The notes: generated by a model not told the origin, from the letters alone. Shown: positions 20,088-28,908, counted from the stretch's first letter. The stretch: DNA of 45,356 nucleotides from Pseudomonadota bacterium (GCA_023435265.1 JAEYRZ010000043.1:1-45356); one strand, 5' to 3'. Numbers and translations: made by a program.

Positions 20088-20322
20088 CGTTCTTTCCACT
20101 GTGTTGATGGTGCGGGTGAAACGCCGGGGGATGCATTTCCCTGTCGAGCAGTTCGAAATCGAGCCGCCTGCGGCCTACAATAACGATCGTTCCGCGTTTT
20201 TCCAGAGGGCCGCTTGGAAGCTCGAATGCACCTGCTACAGTGCCCTCAAGCGCCGAAACCGGGCTATCCCCCATGCCAACGGCGAACGGCATTGATTATT
20301 GTATTGTGGTAAGGAGGTCGAA

Positions 20323-20556
20323 ATGAGATTCCGAAAACAAATTGCGATTCTTAGTCTGGCGCTGGCAACCATTTTGGCCGGCTGCGGGGAAGATACCGCC
20401 GAGAGGGCGGGCGAGCGCATCGGCGAAGCGACGCGTCAAGCCGAGAAAGCCGCCAAGGAAGGTGTCGACTCCCTCAACAGAGGTGTAGAAAAGTTCAAGG
20501 AAGGCTATCGTGATGCCGGAAGATCATCTCCGAATGGCAACCCAGCCGATACTTAG
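20323..20556 (+). CDS. Small lipoprotein, 77 aa
   Basis: The N-terminus MRFRKQIAILSLALATILAGC is a lipoprotein signal peptide with lipobox LAGC (Cys about 21). The rest is a charged amphipathic helix (DTAERAGERIGEATRQAEKA; VEKFKEGYRDAGR) with a polar end. AAGGAGG lies five bases before the ATG, an excellent ribosome-binding site. It is probably anchored in the periplasmic leaflet of a membrane. The family is not recognised, and function is unknown; helix-rich small lipoproteins of this sort are often envelope-stress related, but nothing here proves it. Confidence 0.8.
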   Translation: MRFRKQIAILSLALATILAGCGEDTAERAGERIGEATRQAEKAAKEGVDSLNRGVEKFKEGYRDAGRSSPNGNPADT

Positions 20557-20979
20557 TACACGTTTTTCAAAATTCGATAACGTATCGCCACCCGGCTGGC
20601 CTTTTTCGCGCAGAGGCACCGAGAACTCGAGCGATTCGTATCATCCATGACGTACTGCCTGCGGGATCGGTTTGGCTTCATGCTCGCCCGTACCGGAATC
20701 GGGTATCGATATCCAGGTCGATCGCGATCCCGATTCAGACCCCGACCCCGAAATGATATGAACACAGCGACACGTTGGGCCTCGGCTCATTGACAACCGC
20801 AGTTGCGGTTTCATACGCCAAACGGTATGCTGAACCCCATCAGGAGGTGCTGCCGTAGCGGTGTTGCCCGGCATTCAAATACCCCCTGCTTCCATGCCCG
20901 GCGCGCCCGCTCAATCGTCCGGCGGCCTGGTCAGCAACCTGATGTGCATCCATAACCCTTATGGAATCAAGGAGCGGCG
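20557..20979. other. Intergenic region, no gene recognised
   Basis: Lies between the lipoprotein and GalT-like genes. Small minus-strand frames have no ribosome-binding site or domain. No clear terminator or promoter was found. Confidence 0.45.
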
Positions 20980-21999
20980 ATGAAATTCGAGGCCTTGAAA
21001 AAAGAGACGGTGATGCTGAACCCGAGTCAAAACATGGCCGAGCGGCGGATCGCCAGTGAGGTCCGGATCGATCCTTTGACCGGCCGAACCGCCCGGATCT
21101 GTCATTTCATGAAGCTGCACTGGGAGAAACCGGATTTCGAGGCCTTGATCGCGGGCACGGAAAGTTGGTGCCCGTTCTGCGCCGACAAGGTATTGAAGGT
21201 CACCCCGTGCTTTCCCGCGGCGCTCATTCCGGAAGGCCGCCTGCAGCTGAACGATATGGTGATCTTTCCGAATATCGCCCCCTACGACAGCATCGGCGCG
21301 GTGGCCACCTTCGGCCCGCATTATATTCCCATGACGGACTTTACACCGGAGCGCATTGCAGCCGCCTTCGGCTTTGCAGTCGATTTTTTCAGGCGCATCG
21401 AGCAGTCCGGGCATCCGGAGGCCGTCTATCACATCATCAATTGGAATTACATGCCGCCGGCCGGCAGTTCACTGATCCATCCCCATCTGCAGGTATTCTC
21501 TACATCCAGCGCCCCGAACCTCATGCGCCAGGAACTGGAGGCATCAAAGATTTACGCGGCAAAGCACGGAGCGAACTTCTGGGACGACTTGATCCAGGCC
21601 GAGAAGCAGTCCGGGGAGCGCTACCTGGGAAGAATCGGGCGCACCCACTGGATGACGGCTTTCGCCCCGATGGGCGTGGCCGGGGACGTGCTGGCCGTAA
21701 CCGAAGAAGTCTGCTGCACCCTCGATCTCAAGGAACAGGATCTTACGGATCTGGCGGCGGGCATTGCCCGCGTGATCACGGAATATGACAAGATGGGAAT
21801 TTACAGCTTCAACATGAATTTCTTCACTGGAGCCCCTAAGGACGAGCAATTCCGTTTCCACTTGCTTTTCTCGCCGCGCACATTTTTCAACCAGAAGTTG
21901 GGAACTCCGGATATCGGCGCACTGCGCAACCTGTTCAATGAATCGTTGTGCATGGCATACCCGGAAGAAATCAACATACTGCTGAAGAAAAGCTTCTAA
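20980..21999 (+). CDS. GalT-like (HIT-fold) nucleotidyltransferase
   Basis: 339 residues related to galactose-1-phosphate uridylyltransferase. CPFC at 64-67 fits one half of the GalT metal site, and the HIT-type active site is SSLIHPHLQVF with His167-Pro-His169 followed by Gln171; the second His would carry the covalent nucleotide. AAGGAG precedes the ATG. No galactose-pathway genes (galK, galE) lie nearby, so the sugar- or nucleoside-phosphate substrate cannot be named. Related enzymes include ADP-sulfurylase/Ap4A phosphorylase types, which remain possible. It is transcribed alone and followed by a palindromic repeat. Confidence 0.82.
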   Translation: MKFEALKKETVMLNPSQNMAERRIASEVRIDPLTGRTARICHFMKLHWEKPDFEALIAGTESWCPFCADKVLKVTPCFPAALIPEGRLQLNDMVIFPNIAPYDSIGAVATFGPHYIPMTDFTPERIAAAFGFAVDFFRRIEQSGHPEAVYHIINWNYMPPAGSSLIHPHLQVFSTSSAPNLMRQELEASKIYAAKHGANFWDDLIQAEKQSGERYLGRIGRTHWMTAFAPMGVAGDVLAVTEEVCCTLDLKEQDLTDLAAGIARVITEYDKMGIYSFNMNFFTGAPKDEQFRFHLLFSPRTFFNQKLGTPDIGALRNLFNESLCMAYPEEINILLKKSF

Positions 22000-22044
22000 C
22001 GCAGAAACCTTAATAACCTGCTAATAACGATGACGTATGGTTTC

Positions 22045-22106
22045 ACCACAGAGGACACAGAGAACACAGAGAAAAGATAAAAATCATCCTCTGTGACCTC
22101 TGTGGT
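22045..22106. repeat. CAGAG-type 3'-intergenic palindrome, copy A
   Basis: ACCACAGAGGACACAGAG (22045-22062) pairs with CTCTGTGACCTCTGTGGT (22089-22106) with one mismatch over 18 bases; the loop is 26 bases. It lies 45 bases after the GalT-like gene. A second copy occurs at 28139-28209. Confidence 0.85.
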
Positions 22107-22537
22107 CATAAAATGAACCGACCCGTAATACTTTTCACCAAATTTGTGCCGCAAGCGCTTAGCGGCAATTCAAACAGCTGTGGCGTCTCCTTTGCCAGGA
22201 TTTCCCGGCACACCGGGGCGCTAAGGCAACATAGCGGGCCCGCGCATTTCAGATATACGCCTCCCCTTAAGATGCAGAACTTTCCTGCTGAGCATCCATG
22301 GATACAAATGAGTCGGTGCCCTTCAGTCGGAGACGGCGTATATCACGCGATTCGTCGACAACCCAGGAGAAGATCTTCACCGGTCGCCGGTTCGGCATGG
22401 GACTCGCACAAACACGGCGATCGATCGGCATCACAACATCCTGGAACGTATTCCGTAACATCAATCCGAATCCATCACTGGGAATTCACCGGTGAACGGT
22501 CGCGCAGGCCGCTCGCCGGCCGGGCCAAATATTCCGC
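22107..22537. other. Intergenic region before the GntR gene
   Basis: No supported gene; open frames on both strands are short and domain-free. Confidence 0.4.
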
Positions 22538-22566
22538 TTGACGCCCGCCCTGATTTGTCCTATTGT
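22538..22566 (+). promoter_or_regulatory. Probable promoter of the GntR operon
   Basis: TTGACG (22538-22543), a 17-base spacer and TATTGT (22561-22566). The -10 box lies inside the operator-like palindrome. Confidence 0.6.
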
Positions 22567-22581
22567 CCTATGACAATAGGA
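22558..22581. promoter_or_regulatory. Operator-like palindrome (likely GntR autoregulatory site)
   Basis: TCCTATTGTC (22558-22567) and GACAATAGGA (22572-22581) form a perfect 10-bp inverted repeat with a 4-base centre. It covers the -10 box and start point of the GntR promoter, so a bound dimer would block transcription of its own operon. Confidence 0.7.
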
Positions 22582-22598
22582 TGAGTAAGGAATGTCGC

Positions 22599-23600
22599 GT
22601 GGACATTAAAATCGACCGCAAGAACCGTTTACCGATCCACACACAGCTCAAGGCGCAGCTGATTCACCTGATCCAGACGCGGCAGCTGCCCCCCGGCACC
22701 CGCCTGCCCACCGTCCGTCAACTGGCCGGTTTTTTACGGGTCAACCGCAACACGGTTTCGCGTGTTTTCTCGGAAATGGAACGAGAGGGTTACGTGGTCT
22801 GCATGGCCGGCCGCGGCACGCATGTGGCCCCGGTGAAATCAGAGGCGAAGATGAAAATTCAAAAGGTCCAGGGTTTGATCGAGATCGTCGACGATGCAAT
22901 TCAGCGGGCCGGGAGCCTGGGGTTCAGCGCCGAGGATCTCTCGCTGACCCTCTATGCGCGGACCCAGACCGCGCAGGGCAATCCGATGGCGGAAATCCGC
23001 ACCCTTTTCGTCGAATGCAACACGTCCGATACTGAGCTGTTCCGCAAGCAGATCGAGCAGGAATTGAACATCACGGTCGACGCGGTGCTGGTTGACGATC
23101 TGCGCAAGCAGGTAAAGCGCAGACCGGATTTCCTGAAGCGCTATGCGCTGCTGATCACCACCTTCTACCACATCCGTGAAGTTCAGGCGATCATCGAAAA
23201 ATTGCCGATCGACGTGGTCGGCCTGATGCCGGACACCAGCCTCGAAACCCTGATGCGGCTCACGGCGCTGCCCGAGGGCACGGCCGTGGGCGTGGCCTGT
23301 CATGATGGAACCGGCGCACAGAACATGCGCCTCTCCATCGAACGCGCGGGGCTGACGCATCTCACGGTGGTCGAAGGATCCTTCGACCGGCCCGAGAGCA
23401 TCGGGAAAATGCTCAAATCCGCCTCGGTGGTGGTTTGTTCGAGCCTGATCGAGGACAAAATCCGCGCCATTCCGGAATCCAAGACTAAAAATCTGATTGT
23501 GGAGTGCCGGCGGCTGGAAGCGGCCGGAGTGGATATGCTCCGGTCGCGGCTGCGCCGCATCGCTTCCAGCTATCCGCAGGAACAGGTCATTCCGTCGTAG
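22599..23600 (+). CDS. GntR-family transcriptional regulator
   Basis: 333 residues from GTG 22599, chosen because TAAGGA lies seven bases before it; ATG 22581 is an alternative but falls in the operator. Residues 8-75 are the winged helix (LPIHTQLKAQLIHLIQT; LPTVRQLAGFLRVNRNTVSR; EGYVVCMAGRGTHV), typical of GntR. The C-terminal 240 residues are an alpha/beta domain of periplasmic-binding or UTRA-like character that would bind an effector; the ligand is not evident. It heads a two-gene operon with a small membrane protein. A perfect palindrome over the promoter suggests autoregulation. Confidence 0.88.
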   Translation: MDIKIDRKNRLPIHTQLKAQLIHLIQTRQLPPGTRLPTVRQLAGFLRVNRNTVSRVFSEMEREGYVVCMAGRGTHVAPVKSEAKMKIQKVQGLIEIVDDAIQRAGSLGFSAEDLSLTLYARTQTAQGNPMAEIRTLFVECNTSDTELFRKQIEQELNITVDAVLVDDLRKQVKRRPDFLKRYALLITTFYHIREVQAIIEKLPIDVVGLMPDTSLETLMRLTALPEGTAVGVACHDGTGAQNMRLSIERAGLTHLTVVEGSFDRPESIGKMLKSASVVVCSSLIEDKIRAIPESKTKNLIVECRRLEAAGVDMLRSRLRRIASSYPQEQVIPS

Positions 23601-23634
23601 AGGGCGCTTGTCATCAAGCGTCAAGGAGGGACAT

Positions 23635-24030
23635 ATGGGGGCTTTCATTTTTACAGCGGGTCAACTTCTCCTGATGGCCGCAGCGATCGCGGCGCCGCTG
23701 CTGCTCGTCATCCTTTTCTTGAAATACCGCGATCGCAGGGAAGCGGCTTTGAATACCGAGGTGCTGAGGGAACTGAACGCCCCGTGGCTGCGCGGCCTTT
23801 ACGCCGTTCGGCTGAGGGGCGGTATTCTCGCGAGGCAGAGCGTCATCGTCGACCTGTGGGGCTGCTCCCGGGAGCAGATTTGGGAGGTCATTTCACGCCT
23901 CTCGAACCGCCTGCCGTCGCATGTACGCCTGATACTGAACGGCGTCTCCGATCCGGATTCACGGTCCGCGCTGATATTTAAGATCGAGCGGCGGACGGCC
24001 GTCTGCGCCACGGCCCCGTGCATGCCGTAG
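23635..24030 (+). CDS. Small membrane-anchored protein of unknown function
   Basis: 131 residues. Residues 4-28 are one hydrophobic helix (LLLMAAAIAAPLLLVILFL), followed by a charged junction (KYRDRREAALN) and a cytoplasmic alpha/beta domain of about 95 residues. AAGGAGGG lies four bases before the ATG. It begins 34 bases after the GntR gene on the same strand, so it is very likely in that operon. The family is not recognised. It might relay a membrane signal to the regulator, but this is only inferred from linkage. Confidence 0.7.
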   Translation: MGAFIFTAGQLLLMAAAIAAPLLLVILFLKYRDRREAALNTEVLRELNAPWLRGLYAVRLRGGILARQSVIVDLWGCSREQIWEVISRLSNRLPSHVRLILNGVSDPDSRSALIFKIERRTAVCATAPCMP

Positions 24031-24676
24031 TGCTGCCGCGAACACCGCCGGACGCGCACTTCTCCGCCCCTGCCGGGACGTGCGCGTTCTCCAACAAACC
24101 CATCCCGTGAGGAACCGCACGCGTCTGCAGGCGCGCATGCGGCACAAGGCGTGAACCACCTCGATTTTACCCCCGCAACCCGTCAGCACCGACGCCGTCG
24201 ATGCGAATGACGAAGTGGGGCGACTTTCCCCACTGAAGCAAAATTCCTCATCTCCAATTGCACCGCATCCCATCCATCATCGCGATCTCCCGCTAAAATC
24301 GTCATCAAACCGCCTGAATCGGGAACTCCCGGATGCAAATGTAATGGCATACAGATTGCTCAGGAGGTTGGAGATATCGGATTGCCGTTCGAAGAGGCCC
24401 CGGAAGGCTGCCCAAAAACAGTGCTCTCGCAAGTACTTTATCGGCCTGGAAGACGATGGCGAAAAAGCGGACGCGTGCATGGTCACGCCGAAGGGAAGCC
24501 ACGGGCATTGAACGGCGCTGTTTCGAGCTCGATGACAATCCGCAGCACGGCCGCGCGTTAGAAGAGATCGCGCCCGCAGCGCGCAAGCACCTCCAGGCCG
24601 CGGAACGGGCGGTACCAGGCGATTGATGCCGGTCAAACCGGCGGCCGCCGTGCACCATGAAACGGGAGGAAAAAAC
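24031..24676. other. Intergenic region with a terminator-like hairpin
   Basis: GGACGCGCAC (24050-24059) can pair with GTGCGCGTTC (24080-24089) about 20 bases after the preceding gene, a possible but T-poor terminator. The remaining 590 bases carry no supported gene; the longer minus-strand frame around 24277-24846 overlaps the next gene and lacks any domain. Confidence 0.4.
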
Positions 24677-25117
24677 ATGCAAGCTGATCCCTTTGGAAAC
24701 CTGCGGGAATGGGGTTCCGCCCTGCAAACCCTGGATGATCTCGATTCGGCCGGTCGATTGGCTGAATGCCAGAAGGGGCTTATCCGCATTTTACGTTTCA
24801 GGGAGAATTGGCGCCTGCGCGAAGCGGTGCTCCAGTGTGTCGACAAGATCGAGACCCCGTCGGATGACTTGATGAATCAGGTGTTCGATCTGGTGTGTGA
24901 TGAAAATGCGTATTGCGAACTCCGCATCCTGGCCAGCCGGGCGTTCAGGAATCTGGTGCGCAACCAGTACAGAAATGCCGGGCGATCCCGGGCGTACGCG
25001 GCGGTGGCGGACCGGATGCGTACGTTGCTCCAGTCCACCCAGCCGCCGATTTTCAGTGAAGCCCTGCGGCAATGCCTGGGGGATGTTCAAGAGGCCTCGG
25101 CCATTGACCGGCATTGA
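24677..25117 (+). CDS. Unknown helical protein linked to the transhydrogenase operon
   Basis: 146 residues, soluble, with several amphipathic helices of about equal length (NWRLREAVLQCVDKIE; LRILASRAFRNLVRNQY), suggestive of a HEAT-like helical repeat. GGGAGG lies seven bases before ATG 24677; an earlier ATG at 24623 has no ribosome-binding site. It ends 18 bases before pntAA, so the two are probably co-transcribed. I do not recognise the family. An accessory or regulatory role for the transhydrogenase is a guess from position only. Confidence 0.68.
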   Translation: MQADPFGNLREWGSALQTLDDLDSAGRLAECQKGLIRILRFRENWRLREAVLQCVDKIETPSDDLMNQVFDLVCDENAYCELRILASRAFRNLVRNQYRNAGRSRAYAAVADRMRTLLQSTQPPIFSEALRQCLGDVQEASAIDRH

Positions 25118-25135
25118 CATAGAAAGGATGATGAA

Positions 25136-26296
25136 ATGCACATCGGAATTCCAAAGGAAATCCTGGAAGGCGAAAACCGGGTGGCCGCCACACCGGAGAC
25201 CGTGACCAAGTACCGGCAACTGGGTTACACGGTGCATGTAGAGAAGGATGCGGGGGCCGGCGCACTGATTCCGGACGATTCGTACGCCGAAGCCGGGGCG
25301 CTGATCGAACCGGACGCCGCGAGCCTTTATGCGGCTGCGGAAATGGTATTGAAGGTCAAGGAACCGGTTTTCAACACCGCTCAGGGTCAACACGAAGTCG
25401 ACATGATCCGCCGGGGAGCGACGCTGGTCACTTTTCTGCACCCCGCGGCGCCGGGCAACCACGAGATGGTGGAGCAGCTTCGGGCGCGGCACATCGCCGC
25501 CTTCACAATGGACGGCATCCCGCGAATATCGCGGGCGCAGCGCATGGACGCCTTGACCTCGATGAGCACCCTGACCGGCTACAAATCGGTGCTGATGGCG
25601 GCGTGCAATCTGCCGGTCGTCATGCCCATGGTCGGAACCGCCATCGGCCCGTTGAAGCCGGCGCGGGCGCTCGTGATCGGGGCCGGTGTCGTCGGACTGC
25701 AGGCCATTGCGACCGCCAAACGGCTGGGCGCCGTGGTTTCGGCGGTCGATACGCGCGCGAAAGCCCGCGAAGCGGCCTCAAGCCTGGGCGCCACCGTGGT
25801 CGGGTTCGAAGTACCCGCGGAGCTGGCGGAGAGTCCCAGCGGATATGCGCGTCCCCTGCCGTCCGAATGGCTTGAAAAGGAGCGTGATGTCCTCCTGCCG
25901 CTTATCGAAAAAGCCGATATCATCATTCTGTGTGCGCTGGTGCCCGGCCAGGTTGCGCCGCCGCTGATCACCTCGAAAATGTTGAGCACGATGCGGCGCG
26001 GCGCCGTGATCGTGGATGTCTCCATCGATCAGGGCGGCAACTGTGCCGCCACGGTCCCGGGAGCACAGCATCGGGTCAACGGCGTACTGATCATCGGAAC
26101 CAAAAACATACCCGGATCGGTGCCGGTGCACGCCACCTGGCTCTATGCCAACAACATGTTCTACTTCATCGAAAACCTGTGCAAATCGGGACCCGGTCGG
26201 CTCAATCTGGATGACGAGATCGTCCGCGGGTCGCTGGTCACGCTGGAAGGCAAAATCCTGCATGAGGGTACGCTCAAGGCGCTGCAGGCCAACTGA
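25136..26296 (+). CDS. pntAA: NAD(P) transhydrogenase subunit alpha 1 (PntAA, domain I)
   Basis: 386 residues, the NAD(H)-binding domain I of proton-translocating transhydrogenase. It starts HIGIPKEILEGENRVAATP as in the alanine dehydrogenase/PntA family, has the Rossmann motif GAGVVGLQAIATAKRLGA and the family segment PVHATWLYANNMFYF. It passes hydride between NAD(H) and the NADP(H) site on PntB, using or making the proton gradient. There are no membrane spans: they are encoded separately by the next gene, which is the split-alpha arrangement found in several bacteria. AAAGGA precedes the ATG. Confidence 0.95.
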   Translation: MHIGIPKEILEGENRVAATPETVTKYRQLGYTVHVEKDAGAGALIPDDSYAEAGALIEPDAASLYAAAEMVLKVKEPVFNTAQGQHEVDMIRRGATLVTFLHPAAPGNHEMVEQLRARHIAAFTMDGIPRISRAQRMDALTSMSTLTGYKSVLMAACNLPVVMPMVGTAIGPLKPARALVIGAGVVGLQAIATAKRLGAVVSAVDTRAKAREAASSLGATVVGFEVPAELAESPSGYARPLPSEWLEKERDVLLPLIEKADIIILCALVPGQVAPPLITSKMLSTMRRGAVIVDVSIDQGGNCAATVPGAQHRVNGVLIIGTKNIPGSVPVHATWLYANNMFYFIENLCKSGPGRLNLDDEIVRGSLVTLEGKILHEGTLKALQAN

Positions 26297-26374
26297 CCTG
26301 CACGGATTCAACGGAACCGTCGCGCCCCGATCTTGAACCGGTAAGAAATTGCGTCTTGAAGGAGATCTTCACGC

Positions 26375-26683
26375 ATGACCGATATCCTGTTTGCACTGGT
26401 CGTGTTTATCGCTTCGTTCGGCATCGGATACCTGTTGGTCGTCAGGGTGCCGCAGATGCTGCATACGCCGCTGATGTCCATGACCAATGCCATTTCCGCG
26501 GTGGTCATCCTGGGCGCCATCGTGCTGCTGGCGACAACCCGCCCGTGGCCGCAACCGGCATTCGCGGCCGTCGCGCTCTTTGCCGCCGCCTTCAACATCG
26601 TCGGCGGCTTCTTTATTACCGGCCGCATGCTGAGGATGTTCAAGTCCGAATCCTCATCCTCCCGGGAGGCCCCCCATGACTGA
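26375..26683 (+). CDS. pntAB: NAD(P) transhydrogenase subunit alpha 2 (PntAB, membrane)
   Basis: 102 residues with three hydrophobic spans, matching the membrane part of domain II encoded by the 3' end of fused pntA genes. The segment TPLMSMTNAISAVVILGAI is diagnostic. AAGGAGA lies eight bases before the ATG. It starts 78 bases after pntAA and overlaps pntB by eight bases, so translation is coupled. It forms part of the proton channel together with PntB. Confidence 0.95.
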   Translation: MTDILFALVVFIASFGIGYLLVVRVPQMLHTPLMSMTNAISAVVILGAIVLLATTRPWPQPAFAAVALFAAAFNIVGGFFITGRMLRMFKSESSSSREAPHD

Positions 26684-28118
26684 GGCCCTGAAATTCGCAC
26701 CGGACATGGGCGTCATCCTCGTGTTGCTGGCCGGTATTTACCTGTTCAGTTCGCCGGTCACGGCCAGATTCGGCAATCTGCTGGCGGCGGCGGCCATGCT
26801 CGTGGGAATCGGCCTGACGGTCGGCCGCAATGCGCCTGTCTATCCATGGCTGCTGATCCTGGGCACGGGCGCGGGCGCGGTCGCAGGCTGGCGCCTGGCC
26901 ATGCGGGTCAACATGGTCCAGATTCCAGCCATGGTCGCCTTTCAACACGGCGCCGGAGGGCTGGCGGCAGCCCTGGTCGCCTATCTGGAGCTGGTCACTC
27001 CCGGCGAGGCGCTCGCAATCGCCAACCAGGTCGCCGGGGCGATGGGTCTTCTGCTCGGTGCGGCCACCTTTTCCGGCAGCATGATCGCCAGTGGAAAACT
27101 CTCCGGCCGCTTGCGACCCAAGCCCCAAGTGATACCGCATCATGGGAAACTTCTGCTGCTTGGCCTGGCCATCTCGGCATTGATCGGCGGATGGGCGATC
27201 GGTGTTGGACCGTTGCTTTCCAAGGCGCTTTTACTGCTGCTCGCCGCACTGCTGGCGATCGGCATCGGATTGCTTTTTTCCATCCGCATCGGCGGCGCCG
27301 ACATGCCGGTGCTCATATCGTTTCTCAATGCTTCTGCAGGCCTGGCTTCCGCAGCCTGCGGCATCATTCTGAGCGATCGTTTGTTGATCACGTTCGGCGC
27401 CACGGTGACCGCGTCGGGCTGGATTCTCACCCACGTGATGTGCCGTGCCATGAACCGCAGCGTGATCAAAGTTTTCGCCGGCCTGCAGCAGCCGGCGCGC
27501 TCCCCTGCATTCGAAATCTTCGCGGCCGCACCTGCCGCGCCAGCCGCACCTGCCGCACCGCCGCGCAAACCGGTGGATGCCATGATCGACGCCATCCAGA
27601 TCGCCCGGGAGGCCCGCAGCGTCGTGGTTTTTCCCGGCGACGGAATGGCCCTGGCCCATGCGCAATTCAAAGTGGTGGCCCTTGCGAACCATTTCAAGGA
27701 ACTCGGCAAAACGGTCCGGTTCGCCATTCACCCGGTCGCCGGCCGTATGCCCGGGCATATGCATGTACTTCTTGCGGAAGCGGATATCGATTACAGTCTG
27801 CTTTTTGAAATGGAAGAAATCAACGACGATCTCCAGCATACGGACCTTGCGCTCGTGATCGGCGCCTGCGACGTGGTCAACCCGGCTGCCATGCAGATCG
27901 AGGGCACGCCGCTTTCGGGTATGCCGATCCTGATGGCCAAGGATGCTCGCCACGTGGTGGTCTGCAATCTCGATCGCAATCCCGGCTATTCCGGTGTGGA
28001 AAATTTGCTCTACGACGACCCCAAGACGATTCTTCTCCTGGGGGACGCCGACAAAACGGTCGGAGGATTGTTGGCCGGACTGCGCAACGGCGGCGAGCCG
28101 GATCAGACATCTTCCTGA
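26676..28118 (+). CDS. pntB: NAD(P) transhydrogenase subunit beta (PntB)
   Basis: 480 residues. The N-terminal part (about 1-265) has the remaining membrane spans of domain II. After an Ala/Pro linker (AAAPAAPAAPAAPPRKP) the C-terminal domain III binds NADP(H): VVFPGDGMALAHAQ, HPVAGRMPGHMHVLLAEAD and GACDVVNPAA are the family signatures. The complex couples hydride transfer to proton movement and supplies NADPH. The gene overlaps pntAB and is the last of the operon; a palindromic repeat follows 20 bases later. Confidence 0.96.
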   Translation: MTEALKFAPDMGVILVLLAGIYLFSSPVTARFGNLLAAAAMLVGIGLTVGRNAPVYPWLLILGTGAGAVAGWRLAMRVNMVQIPAMVAFQHGAGGLAAALVAYLELVTPGEALAIANQVAGAMGLLLGAATFSGSMIASGKLSGRLRPKPQVIPHHGKLLLLGLAISALIGGWAIGVGPLLSKALLLLLAALLAIGIGLLFSIRIGGADMPVLISFLNASAGLASAACGIILSDRLLITFGATVTASGWILTHVMCRAMNRSVIKVFAGLQQPARSPAFEIFAAAPAAPAAPAAPPRKPVDAMIDAIQIAREARSVVVFPGDGMALAHAQFKVVALANHFKELGKTVRFAIHPVAGRMPGHMHVLLAEADIDYSLLFEMEEINDDLQHTDLALVIGACDVVNPAAMQIEGTPLSGMPILMAKDARHVVVCNLDRNPGYSGVENLLYDDPKTILLLGDADKTVGGLLAGLRNGGEPDQTSS

Positions 28119-28138
28119 TCAGCGGGCTGTTGAAAAAG

Positions 28139-28209
28139 ACCGCAGAGGTCACAGAGGATCGATCTGTATTTCAATCCGTCGTCTTCGCGCCCCCTGTGTC
28201 CTCTGTGGT
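28139..28209. repeat. CAGAG-type 3'-intergenic palindrome, copy B
   Basis: ACCGCAGAGGTCACAGAGG (28139-28157) pairs with CCTGTGTCCTCTGTGGT (28193-28209), separated by 35 bases. The arms match those of copy A at 22045-22106 but swapped left to right, so this copy is in the opposite orientation. Confidence 0.8.
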
Positions 28210-28297
28210 CATGGCCTTTTCACGAGTCCAATAATACTTGCGTATCTTGAGAACCGCAGCACGGCATGGCGGTTCGAGCGAAGTTCTCCACGGCCCG

Positions 28298-28588
28298 TCA
28301 GTGGAAATCCCCGCAGAACCAGACGCCTCCCTGCCTGAACGGAAGAAGGCAGTCAGCCTGCCCGGCACAACTCGAACACAATCCCATGGCGTTACCGGCC
28401 GGCGTGTCCTCCACAGGCGCCGGCTCCTGGGCAGCGGAGCGGTCCGGCGTTCGTTCGGCCGTAGTGGTTTCATATTCGTTGCAGTCCCAGATTGCGCGGC
28501 CTGCCCGGCACCCGTTTTGAAAGCTCAGGCAGTCCGATCGATGCAAACACGTAATGCAGATACCCCAATGTCGTATTTCAGAGGTCAT
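28298..28588 (-). CDS. Tandem cysteine-rich putative metal-binding protein
   Basis: 96 residues with an internal duplication: GICITCLHRSDC...AIWDCNEYE (Cys 11, 14, 20, 36) and GLCSSCAGQADC...VWFCGDFH (Cys 71, 74, 80, 92). Each unit has CxxCx5C, then a final Cys after an aromatic residue, as expected for a zinc or FeS site. A linker of about 30 residues separates the units. GGGAG lies six bases before ATG 28588. The repeated pattern is strong evidence that this strand is the coding one, although a similar-length plus-strand frame overlaps. It resembles small cysteine-rich proteins of unknown role in sulfate reducers; the function is unknown. Confidence 0.7.
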   Translation of the reverse strand: MTSEIRHWGICITCLHRSDCLSFQNGCRAGRAIWDCNEYETTTAERTPDRSAAQEPAPVEDTPAGNAMGLCSSCAGQADCLLPFRQGGVWFCGDFH

Positions 28589-28908
28589 GGTCGACTCCCG
28601 GGAAAATGAGTTTATGCAGCACCCGGACGGAGACGATGCGGCAGAAGAATATATCTTCAATCACGAGCAGGCGAAAACCAAAGGGGCGCCGCCTCCGTCC
28701 GATCATGGAGAAGCAGAAGAGCAAGGGGCGTACCAATGCAGGGCATATGAGGCGGAGGACTTATTAGGCGGGTTTTTGTGGAATTCCAATTACTTGGGAT
28801 CGTTATGCCCCAGGGGCGATTTTCAGGTGCGCCGGCTCCGCAAGCGCAGGCGCCGAAAAGCCGGGGTACTTCGCCCCGATGGGCGAAATAACCCCGACTC
28901 CATGCTTT
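28589..28908. other. Intergenic region between two minus-strand genes
   Basis: Holds the promoter of the cysteine-rich gene and the terminator-like hairpin of the regulator operon at 28854-28898. No gene is supported. Confidence 0.45.
28854..28898 (-). terminator. Terminator-like hairpin of the mgtE-prmA-HK-RR operon
   Basis: On the minus strand an outer stem (GTCGGGGT with ACCCCGGC) encloses an inner TTCGCCC/GGGCGAA-type stem, followed by CTTTTC. It starts about 10 bases past the regulator stop. Confidence 0.55.

Noticed and set aside
20068..20292. A 74-residue minus-strand frame in front of the LOG-family gene
   Set aside because: No ribosome-binding site, it overlaps the LOG gene start, and no domain is recognisable.
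24277..24846. A 189-residue minus-strand frame
   Set aside because: It overlaps the better supported plus-strand gene at 24677, has no ribosome-binding site and has an Arg/Ser-rich, non-protein-like composition.
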